Shown here: in pieces, positions 6,497 to 15,300 of the stretch | How the letters are laid out: each line of letters starts with the position of its first letter | How positions within the stretch are numbered: the stretch's first letter is position 1 | Assembly (NCBI GenBank): GCA_946497585.1 | Contig: CAMMLF010000022.1 | Span: 1 to 15,595, forward strand | Source: an uncultured Clostridium sp. | Lineage (GTDB): Bacteria; Bacillota; Clostridia; TANB77; CAG-508 | Length of the DNA stretch: 15,595 bases | Reading direction: 5' to 3' | Translations under genes and position numbers: made by a program | Notes under the pieces: model-generated | What the model was told of the DNA's origin: nothing | Databases searched by the model: none | What the model saw: only the letters and a program-made list of their open reading frames with translations

Positions 6497-7232
6497 ATAT
6501 GATGATGTTAAAGCTGCAGCCGCTTTTCACGGTTGGAAATTAATATCTACTGAATATAAAAATTTAAATACAGAAATGGAGTTTAGCTGTCCAGAGGGAC
6601 ATATTGTTTATTCTACTTGGAAAAAAGTAAGAGAAAACTTCTATTGTCCTTCTTGTGAAGAAGCTAAAAAGAGAGACAATTCTATTGAAATAAAACCAAA
6701 AGCTAAAAACGTAACTCGTGTTATTGCTTTAGACGATGCAACGGCAATAACGGGTTGGTCTATTTATGACGATAGGAATTTAATTGCTTATGGAAAGATT
6801 GAATTTAGCCAACGAGATTCGATAGAAAGAATTAGCAAATTAAGACAATGGTTAATAAATATGATAGAAAGTTGGAAACCAGATAAGATAGCAATAGAAG
6901 ATATACAATTACAAAAGTTTGCTGGTAAAAATGGACATACCGAAAGCGCAGTTACTACTTATAAAGTATTAGCGCAATTACAAGGAGTTTTGTTAGTTAC
7001 TTGTTTTGAAAAAAATATTCCTTGTACTGTTGTCCATACTGCTACTTGGAGAGCGCATTGTGGTATAAAAGCAAAATCAAGAGCAGACCAAAAACGTGCG
7101 GCGCAACTATATGTTAAATCTAAATTTGATAAAAACGCTACACAAGACGAAGCAGACGCTATTTGTATTGGCGCTTATATGGTTGAAAAATATATTAAAA
7201 ATAATGAAATGATAGAATTTAGTTCTTTGTAA
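6483..7232 (+). CDS. RuvC-like Holliday junction resolvase with N-terminal zinc ribbon
   Basis: 249 residues. Residues 1-62 look like a small zinc domain with C36-x3-H40 and C55-x-x-C58 (SCPEGHIVY, FYCPSCEE). From about 78 to 238 the protein has the RNase H-like fold of RuvC-type resolvases: first strand RVIALDDATAITGWSIY with acidic D84 (or D85), second acidic residue E139 in IAIEDIQ, and the C-terminal pair D222/D225 in QDEADAICIG. These are the expected metal-binding acids for cutting four-way or branched DNA. A role in resolving replication or packaging intermediates is inferred. The start at 6483 is fixed by an in-frame TGA just upstream at 6474. The best ribosome binding site is GGTGAT at 6472-6477, because GGAG is too close. 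The zinc ribbon probably adds DNA binding. Confidence 0.88.
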   Translation: MSRIKYDDVKAAAAFHGWKLISTEYKNLNTEMEFSCPEGHIVYSTWKKVRENFYCPSCEEAKKRDNSIEIKPKAKNVTRVIALDDATAITGWSIYDDRNLIAYGKIEFSQRDSIERISKLRQWLINMIESWKPDKIAIEDIQLQKFAGKNGHTESAVTTYKVLAQLQGVLLVTCFEKNIPCTVVHTATWRAHCGIKAKSRADQKRAAQLYVKSKFDKNATQDEADAICIGAYMVEKYIKNNEMIEFSSL

Positions 7233-7248
7233 TAAGGAGGAGACATTA

Positions 7249-7626
7249 ATGGAATTTAAAATTGTAGAAGTTTTAGATTTAAATAAAGCTATTAATGAAT
7301 TAGCAGATATGAAATTAAACACAATTTTAGCTTATAAGATAGCTAGAATTAGAAAAAAACTTCAAGAGGAAGTTACAACTATTGAGGAAAATAGAACACA
7401 GTTAATTATGCCTTATATTAAAAAAGATGAAAATAATGAACCTATTATTGATAATGGGATTTATGAAGTAATTGAAGAAACAAGAAAAGAATTAACTGAT
7501 AAATTAAATGAATTCTTTGGTACTGAAATAAAAGTAGAATTACCTACATTACAATTAAAAGAATTGGAATCAATAGAATTAACGCCAAAGCAAATTGAAG
7601 CTTTAATGAAAATTATTGAAGAATAA
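7249..7626 (+). CDS. small helical phage protein, DUF1617-like
   Basis: 125 residues with AAGGAGGAG in front. The order of features resembles DUF1617-type phage proteins: an N-terminal hydrophobic/charged segment (FKIVEVLDLNKAINEL), a helix with a Y-K-I-x-R-I-R-K-K-L pattern, an EENRTQLIMPYIKKDENN segment, a helix E-x-x-K-E-L-x-x-K-L-N-E-F, and a C-terminal IELTPKQIEALMKII helix. The match is from memory of the family pattern, not a search. DUF1617 proteins have no known activity and are often encoded near phage tail or lysis genes. It is the last gene on the plus strand, directly before the terminator hairpin. Confidence 0.75.
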   Translation: MEFKIVEVLDLNKAINELADMKLNTILAYKIARIRKKLQEEVTTIEENRTQLIMPYIKKDENNEPIIDNGIYEVIEETRKELTDKLNEFFGTEIKVELPTLQLKELESIELTPKQIEALMKIIEE

Positions 7627-7628
7627 AA

Positions 7629-7671
7629 AAAAATAGGGAGACTGTGAAGTCTCCCTTATTTTTATTTTTGT
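7629..7671. terminator. bidirectional intrinsic terminator between convergent operons
   Basis: GGGAGACT (7636-7643) pairs perfectly with AGTCTCCC (7648-7655) around a GTGA tetraloop. The A-run to the left (7625-7633) and the T-rich run to the right (7656-7669) flank it. Read on the plus strand the hairpin is followed by T-rich sequence, and read on the minus strand it is followed by a U-run, so it can stop transcription from both sides. It lies exactly between the last plus-strand stop (7626) and the holin stop (7662-7664). Confidence 0.9.
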
Positions 7672-7982
7672 ATGATTTGTTTTTCTTCTGTTTTCTTGTT
7701 TAAAAATGTATTTTTAATAAATTCGTATCCACCTGTTGCAGCCCATCCCATAATTAAACCAACACAAATATTTTCTACGAATGGCGCGCTTTGTAATACT
7801 TCATTTGAAGTAGCGTAAATTACTCCAGTAATAATACCACCTAAAACAGGTAATACAGTTGTTAATAACCAAGAAGGTAAAGTTGTAAATTTCTTTAAAA
7901 TTTCTCCAACTACACCTAAACCTAAAATTATTAAAATATAGTCTACTGGAATATAAGATAAAATTAAATTAATAATTTCCAT
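7662..7982 (-). CDS. phage holin (three membrane segments)
   Basis: 106 residues. Three hydrophobic stretches, about 13-28, 38-58 and 68-88, are separated by short loops and followed by a polar, lysine-rich C-terminus (KKTEEKQIIQK). This is the usual shape of a small class I-type holin, which makes holes in the membrane so the endolysin can reach the wall. GWAATGGYEFIKN near the end of the third segment resembles holins of Gram-positive phages; I believe this is the Hol44 / holin 5 superfamily, but that is from memory. AGAGGAGG lies upstream of the start. The amidase gene ends 15 bases upstream, so the two form a lysis cassette, with the holin last in the transcript before the terminator. Confidence 0.87.
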   Translation of the reverse strand: MEIINLILSYIPVDYILIILGLGVVGEILKKFTTLPSWLLTTVLPVLGGIITGVIYATSNEVLQSAPFVENICVGLIMGWAATGGYEFIKNTFLNKKTEEKQIIQK

Positions 7983-7997
7983 TTTAATCCTCCTCTA

Positions 7998-9116
7998 TTA
8001 TTTCGTTAGGTCCTTATCGTAAACCCAACTCATGATACTTCCCAATAGAGATTTTCCACTTTCTTTTTGAATAATTTGATAACTCTTATTTTTTACCCAA
8101 GAAGGTATTTTTTCTCCTGTTACATAATTAGTTGCAGAAGATTTTATTCTAACCGTATCTCCTTTATTAAAACTTCCAGAAGAACTTCCTCCACTTACTG
8201 GACTTAAATATTGACTAGAAACCCATTGACCTTCACCAATTTTTGACCATCCATTTTGTTCAGCAGTTACAGTAACTATTGTTCCTTTTGTTAACGCTCC
8301 TACTTTACTTCCTCCTGGCGCGTTTCTAACATTCAATCCAGTTTTTGCAGTTACTCGCATAGTTTTTGATACAGGTGTTGCAGAAGAACTTAATCCATTT
8401 CTTGAAGTATAATCTAAACAAATCCAACCTGCGCCAGATTTTAATTTACCCCAATTTCCAGATTCTGCTACAATAGTATAAACTTCTCCTCTTTTAACTT
8501 GAGTTGTTATATTACTATTTGTAGTAGGCTGTTCTCTTACATTTAATACAGCTGTTGTAATAGTTACTAAATATCCTCCAGTAGAAGTTTGTGGTTGAGA
8601 TGGTGTAGAACTTCCTGAAGAACTACCAAATAATCTATCTAATAAGTTAGTCCATAATTGTGGATTTCTTACCATAGGTTCTGGACAATTTTTACCAGTA
8701 ACATCATAATGTCTTAAAACATGATTTCTGTCAAAACCGTATTTTCCTATTAAGTATTGTCCTAATTCAATAGCATTTTGAATTGTGGCATCCTCAATAT
8801 ACCAATTTCCATTTCCATCTTTTTTACAACACATTTCAATATTAATTGAATTTGAATTTCTACATTCCCAATGTTTATATGAATTTGCACCAACAGACCA
8901 AGCAGTATCGTTTTCTTCAACTACTTGCCAAATTTCATTTTCATCTACGAAAAAGTGCGCGCTTGCTCCACGATATGTGCTATAAAAATAATCAGCATTA
9001 TTTCTTGCTGAACTAACTCCACCAACATAGTGATAAACTAAATATTTAATTTGACTATTTGAACGATTACTATTATTATAATTTACTCTTGTTATTTTTC
9101 TGTTAATTGTTTTCAT
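7998..9116 (-). CDS. endolysin: N-acetylmuramoyl-L-alanine amidase with SH3 wall-binding modules
   Basis: 372 residues. The frame is open to 9143, but the ATG at 9116 is chosen because AGGAGGGAG precedes it by nine bases. Residues about 20-155 are an amidase-2/PGRP-type zinc amidase that cuts the bond between MurNAc and the stem peptide. Expected zinc ligands are H29 (YLVYHYVG), H136 (VLRHYDVTG) and C144 (NCPEP). A Ser/Thr/Gly/Pro linker (165-180) leads to two bacterial SH3 modules, 181-238 (LNVREQPTT) and 252-306 (LNVRNAPGG), then a linker and a third SH3-like module at 316-372 (GDTVRIKSSATNYVTG, PSWVKNKSY, SWVYDKDLT). There is no signal peptide, so release depends on the neighbouring holin. 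Its start overlaps the end of the preceding 53-residue ORF by 14 bases. Confidence 0.95.
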   Translation of the reverse strand: MKTINRKITRVNYNNSNRSNSQIKYLVYHYVGGVSSARNNADYFYSTYRGASAHFFVDENEIWQVVEENDTAWSVGANSYKHWECRNSNSINIEMCCKKDGNGNWYIEDATIQNAIELGQYLIGKYGFDRNHVLRHYDVTGKNCPEPMVRNPQLWTNLLDRLFGSSSGSSTPSQPQTSTGGYLVTITTAVLNVREQPTTNSNITTQVKRGEVYTIVAESGNWGKLKSGAGWICLDYTSRNGLSSSATPVSKTMRVTAKTGLNVRNAPGGSKVGALTKGTIVTVTAEQNGWSKIGEGQWVSSQYLSPVSGGSSSGSFNKGDTVRIKSSATNYVTGEKIPSWVKNKSYQIIQKESGKSLLGSIMSWVYDKDLTK

Positions 9117-9264
9117 TATTAGCTCCCTCCTGTTCGCCATCAAATCCCATTGAATCTGGGTTGATAGTAGCTAAAAATTCTTTTATTTCTTCGTCTGTCA
9201 TTTCTTCAACAGGTTTGTTTGGTTTAATTCCAGCTTTTAAAGCTTCACTACTAAAATTATCCAT
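9103..9264 (-). CDS. 53-residue acidic ORF upstream of the endolysin, unknown
   Basis: A short ORF with an excellent ribosome binding site (AAAAGGAGGTT, six bases before ATG). It encodes 53 residues, starting MDNFSSEALKAGIKPNKPVE, with a helix MTDEEIKEFLATINPDSMG in the middle and an Asn/Glu-rich end. The protein is acidic, has no membrane segment and no cysteine. Its last codons contain the endolysin's AGGAGGG ribosome binding site and overlap the endolysin start by 14 bases, so the pair is likely coupled. It follows the tail gene after a hairpin-containing gap. A small tail- or lysis-associated protein is possible from position, but I do not recognise the family. Confidence 0.75.
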   Translation of the reverse strand: MDNFSSEALKAGIKPNKPVEEMTDEEIKEFLATINPDSMGFDGEQEGANNENN

Positions 9265-9341
9265 TTTTAACCTCCTTTTAACTAAATATAGAGGAGTTTC
9301 TCTTTCTCCTCTATATAATGTATTTTTTATTTTTATTTTCT
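9265..9341. other. 77-base intergenic gap, tail gene to lysis cassette
   Basis: Apart from the 11-bp hairpin and the AAAAGGAGG site of the 53-residue ORF, this gap is A/T-rich. On the minus strand I see no convincing -35/-10 pair, so the lysis genes are probably read through from the tail operon. A TATAAT on the plus strand at 9314-9319 has no -35 element. Confidence 0.5.
9286..9316. terminator. perfect 11-bp hairpin between tail gene and lysis cassette
   Basis: ATATAGAGGAG (9286-9296) pairs with CTCCTCTATAT (9306-9316) around a 9-base loop. On the minus strand, the direction of transcription here, it sits after the tail gene stop (9342-9344) and is followed only by TTTAGTT, a poor U-tract, so it would be a leaky terminator or an RNA-processing/stability hairpin. 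The long T-rich run lies on its other side (9319-9340) and would suit plus-strand transcription, but no plus-strand gene precedes it. Confidence 0.6.
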
Positions 9342-12300
9342 CTATTTTTCTTCATCAATCTTTTGTTCTTTTATTTTTGCTTCTCCATTATCATCAATTA
9401 GCAAGATTTCTTTTTCTATAATTCTTTTTGGTTGTTCAATATTTTCATTTTCACTCTTATAATGTGTTAATTTTATTTCTTCATTGTCGTATTGTTTAAT
9501 AATTTCTTGTGTTGGGGCAGACAATTTCATAGGCATTATTTTAAATGTAGAATTTGAATTTTGCATTTCTTTTATAATATTATATAATTCTTGTATCGCC
9601 TTAATTAAATAAGGAATAAAATGTATTTCTCTAACCGAATATAAGTAATCGACAATATTGCCATTCTCATCATATTGAGGAGTCTTATTAACAAAGTTTT
9701 CTGAAATTTCTTCTAATTCTTGTGCAATAAAACCTATTTCCTCGTGTTTGTTATCCTTTTTCCAATCAAATTGTCTTGTTTTTATTTGTGATAATAATTC
9801 TAAAACATTAATATCATCAGATTTTATATTTTTCTTTAATCTACCATCTGAAACAGCATCTACCGTACAACCGTCATACATTAAAATATTTCTATGAAAA
9901 GCTGCTGGAGTACCAGCATAAACATTCAGTGCGGCAGCACTAGCTACAAATAAATCTGCGCCACTTGCACCAATACCTTTATTACCCCTAATTTGTTTGT
10001 TGGCTTGTATATTAGTATTCGTAATTAAAATAGCATCGCTTCCATCGGCAGGTCTTAAAGCATAACCATCATTATAATTATAAATATAACCACTTTTAAA
10101 ACGTATTGCATGTCCCTCTGTATACAAAGGCGCTCCTAAATGCCATCCAGTATTACCATTGAAATTTCTATAATCCAATAAAGAAATATAGTTGTTTGGT
10201 TCATCACCACTACTGTCTGCTTTTAATTTTGCAGCAAAAGAAATGAAACGTTGACTAGTATATTCCAGATTTAAAACCAATCCTTTAGAATTTGAATAAC
10301 CTTCCCATTGAGAAGAACCAATATAACCATAATTGCTATTGTTTTTATAAAAAGTAGAACCTCTAGCATTTAATTGTACTAATGGTCTACCATTACTTTG
10401 GTCGCTTATAGTAATATAACTATCTCCTACATGTAAAGTATCATAAGAAGTGCTAGAACCATACATATCAATTCCAGTAGATTTTATACTTATTTTTTTC
10501 TTTCCATTACTATCATTCAATTGAATTCCTACATTATTAAATAAAGCTAATTGTGTTGGATTTTCAGCACCATTAAATACTTGAAAATAATTTTGTCCTA
10601 TTGAACATACTTTATATTTAGTCGTAGACCTTGTAGGAGAAACTCTTTCTTGTCCTCTGTAAAATATCCAATCTCTTCTATCAAATCTTGATAATAAATT
10701 ATCATAAGAAATATAAGTTTTACTACTTAAATCATATGCTCCAGTAGCATCGTAAAAACTTAAATAATTGTCGTTAAAATTAAAAATTCTTTTATGATTA
10801 CTATAGTATAAATTTAATCCTCTTTCAGTCCCAGTACCAATAAATTCCCAATAACTACTTACGTCATTCCAACTAATTCTTACCATTTCAGGGTCTAACT
10901 CTAAGGCCGTACCATCTTTTGTTCCCTCTTTTAAGTCTTTTCTTGTTACAGCTAAAGCAATTTTTCCTTCACTTGCTGTAATTCTACTATCTAATGAAGT
11001 AATATCTCCATTAATTTCTCTTATAGAAGTATTAAAAGCTTGGAATTGTTCTGCGGTATTTTCAAATCCACTAGTTACTGTTTGAGTAAGTTTTCCTAAA
11101 CTCTCATTTGTACCAGCTAAACCAGTTTCTATTGTTGTAACTTTTGAATTAGTTGCGGAAATTTTTTTGTCTGTTTGTTCAAATTTGCTTGTATAATCTT
11201 GAGTAATTTTTATATCTAAATCAGTAATTTCATCTCCAATTACTTCTTTTATTCCATCCCAATAGGTAGAATCAATATCTTTTAAATCGACATCTATTTT
11301 CTTTAAAGCACTATCTAAATCGGTTATATTCGTATCAATAGAGTCTATATCTGTTTGAATACCTGTAATTAACTCTGTATGACTTCCTACTGTTGATTGA
11401 ATTCCTTTTACACTAATATCTAATTGTGCATATTTTTCATTAAGACCTGTAATGTTTCCATTAATATCTTCTAATGCGCCAGGTACAGATTCCATATCAT
11501 TAAAAATGTTTCCATCAATACTTGAACTTGCGCCATATTTTAAATAAACACCTCTTTGAGATATTTCAAAAATTGTGTGTCCTTCAACATCTAATCCTCT
11601 CAATCCAAACATCGGCGTTCCATCATCATCTGTCCAAGTTCCCAATTGTAATTTCATTTGTTTTTGCAAATAATTCTTTTGGATATCTTTTGGTTGATAA
11701 ATAACCAAACCATCCGTAGAAGTTAATTGAACTACATTTTCTTGCGCACCAATAGAAAGACCGTTCCAACCTAAACTTACGCTAGTTTGATATATATCAA
11801 AATCTTTTATTGGATTGGTTTTTTCTCCAACAAAGTAATCCATTTCATCCAAATAACTTTGCGCTGGAACACTGGTTCCAAATGTATCTGTAACGTCAAT
11901 TACTATTGGGTCGGCAATATCAATAGACCATTCTTGATTTAGTTCAGTTAAAGCTGCGATAATTCCAAAAGTACCGGTATTATCAATATTATCAGCAAAA
12001 CCACTAATAATATTCCAATCTGATGACATAAAGTCGCCATTAATTTCTTTTCCATTAATATTATCAAATTCTAATTCTTTATAACGACCGCTAAAACCTC
12101 CATATAAATCTATTGCGGCGGTTTTTGGTATATTATTAAAACGAATTTTTATACTATAATAATATTTATGCTTCTTAATAATTCTAGGTTTATTTTCTTT
12201 TGTTTTAAAAATACTACTATTAACATATGCTTTAATACTGTTTCTTCTTGTAGTATTACCAATAGTAACATAATCTAAAACTTTTTCATTAACTGTTTCT

Positions 12301-15300
12301 TGCTTTAAAGTTTGAGTATCTCCAACATAAGTCCAAGATTGGTAACTTTCTTTAAAACTACTAACAAATAAATTTTCTAAAGTAATATTGCCTTTAAATT
12401 TACTTAATTCTCTAAAAGTTAAACCGCCATCATTAAATAAAACATAAGTATCAAAATCTGTATATCCATCACTATCTTCTCCATAAGCATACAAACCTGT
12501 TTCATTCCATATAAAACGAGGTTCAGAAGAATTAAAAATTTGAATTTGTCTAGTATCTAAATTTCCTACTGTAATTGCATTAGCGTTAATAAAATCTGGT
12601 GTGATTGCAGTAGTCCAAGCATAATTACCTGTATCATCATACTTGTTAGCTATAAAAATACCATTTGACGTGATTCTTAATTTTCCATAAACTCCTTGTT
12701 TATTTAATTCTTTATTGGTTACAGTAATACCACTATTATCCCATACAACATCATTATTAGGACTTAGCGCGAGCGCCATATTATTCTGTTTTAAAGAGTC
12801 CATAATTAAATCTGTTCTGATTTCTCCTGTTGAATTAGTAATAGTAGTTGTTTTATCATAATTATATTCTTTACTTTCTATTGCAACTGTACTAGCTGTA
12901 ATTTTTTGGAATAAATCTTCAAACTTATCTTTAAAGTTAGTAATACTTAAAGTTGTATTTTGTGGCTCTAATAAATCATAGGTAATTGAACTAATAAAAC
13001 CAATTAAACCAAAGAAATTTAATTCTTCGTCATAAATTGGTATTTTAGTTCCAACTTCAGGTCTAAAATCTTTTACTTTTAATTCTGGATTTAAGACTGT
13101 CGAAATATCTAACACATTTATTGAATAAGATACTTGTGGGAAACAAGAAGTTTTCATTACTTCTAAAGCATCGTTATAATAAAATTTCCCTGTTACATCT
13201 TGTTCATAAGTTACATTAAACCAAGAAGGTGCGTCTGTAGGCTCTTTCATTGTCATTAAAGGACAATTTGTTGTTGTATTTAAATGTATCTTTGTTAAAG
13301 TCTTTTTAGTCTTATCATCCATTTCTTTATAAGTATAATAATCAGTACCATACTCTAAAGTAATTTTTTGTTGTGTAGCAGTTTTTATAGAAGCAAAATC
13401 TGGATAGCTTACTAAACCTGTTGTTAATTCTACTTTTACAGAAGAAAGAATAACATCTTCTGTATCAATTTCTAAAATTCTTTCTAGTTCAGCAAAATAT
13501 GGTCTTTCATTAGTAAATTCTGGTCTTACATAACCTGTATAAATATAAGGGTTGCTTCCGCGCGCTTTCGCTCTAATATATAATTGAGTATCTTTATTTA
13601 TTCCTACTCCTGTTGTTGTAATTGATTGTAATTGATAGAAAGTTACATAAATACCTCTTTTATATTGTGAAGGCGCTTCTGTATCATAAGTTGTATAACC
13701 AAATTGAACCTCATAATCAGTTCCTTTAACGTAAGTTTTAAAATTACCTTCTGTATTTTCTATTGCTGGATTCCCAGTCATTACTTCAATAGAGTCAATG
13801 TCAATAACGTCATATAATCCTAATGATTTTGTTTCTGTTTTTGTAACAATTTGCGCGTTTCCGTCATCATCATAAGTTATTTCATCATAAGTTGTTTCAT
13901 AATCACAAATTTTTTCATTTGGAATAAAGAAACAGAAATAATCTTGTTTCCAATCCACTTTACCTAAAACTGAATTTTCTAATGGTTGCTCTTTTGGTAT
14001 CATTTTAAAAGAAGTATAAGGACTATTAGAATAAATTCCATAATCTGTATCTTCCCAAAATCCTTCTCTAATATAAGGGAAAAGTAAATTTTCAAATTGC
14101 GCGATTGCTTCTTTTTTCTCTTTTTGAGCGTTATATAACTCAGATTTTAATTCTTCTATTTTAGTTTCTAATTCCGGTATTAAACCTGTGCTTCCACCTT
14201 GGTCTTTAGGTTTTCCTAATTCTTCAATTCTTGTTTCATATTCATTAATTTTAGCTTTCCAATATTTTTTTAATTTTGTATAAAATTCTAATGGAAAATA
14301 ACTTAAATCACAAGAAAAACAACCGTAAGATTGTTCAGGTCCTAATTTCACATTTAATACTTGCATTTTAGTTATAGTACCAATAATTTCATCATATTCA
14401 CAAGGTGTCCATTGTAATTGATTAATATTTTCTTCCGTAACTTTTGTTCCATCATTAAATACTAAATTTATAGGTTTTGTAAAAGTTGTAGGTATATCGC
14501 TTTCGCGCACACCAACTTCACTAAATTTTACTATTCTAATACCATCTTCTGTGTAAATATAACACTTTCTGTTTTCTTTTGTTTGAACTTCATCAGGACA
14601 TAAAGCCCATTCTTCATCTATATCATTATATTGTTCTTGTGCAGAATCTCTTGAAGAAGTTTTTAATTCTAATTCGGCTTTTAAATTAGTTAATTCTTCT
14701 CTGGCGCGAGTTAGTTCTAATGATTTATTTTCAATATAAATATTTCTATATCTAATATTAGTTTTATGTTGATTAATGACGTCTCTAGTGTTATTTACAG
14801 TTTTTTCTACTAAATTAGGTGTGGCATATATTGAACCTTTAAAAGTTAAACTTAAATTAGGGTCAATTAATTGTTCACTATGTAAATCACTATCGGTGTC
14901 ATTTTCTCCTAAAAACCAGCTTAAATCCAATAGATAATTTTCTTTCATATAATTTTTATCATTGGTAGATATAGAAACAATTCCCTCATTAACATTCTCA
15001 TTATCTAAATCAGTTACATACATTTTTGTAACTACTTGACTACTGTCAACTGTTCTTTGGATACTCTTTAAATTCTTTTTATAATCAATAGAAAATAAAG
15101 CATCTTGTGGTAAATCATTTTTTAACACAATAGTCTTTGATTTTATTTGTCCTTCTTCATCATAAAGAATTTCAAAAGTAGGCCAACATTCAAATTTTTC
15201 ACAAATTTCTTGTTGTATATTCCAAATATTAGATTTACTTACTGTTAAAATTCTTTGTTTAATCTCATATTCATCACTCTTAATAGGATTATTATCTTCG

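Noticed and set aside
9141..9143. Longer endolysin start at 9143 on the minus strand
   Set aside because: The AGGAGGGAG site lies between this position and the ATG at 9116, so the downstream ATG is the natural start.
9314..9319. TATAAT on the plus strand as a promoter
   Set aside because: The position 17 bases upstream reads GAGGAG, not a -35, and no plus-strand gene follows; it is part of the hairpin's A/T-rich flank.
9107..9421. Plus-strand ORF of about 104 residues with a hydrophobic C-terminus
   Set aside because: It runs antisense to the endolysin start, the 53-residue ORF and the tail gene end, has no ribosome binding site, and its composition is what a reverse reading of A/T-rich coding sequence gives.
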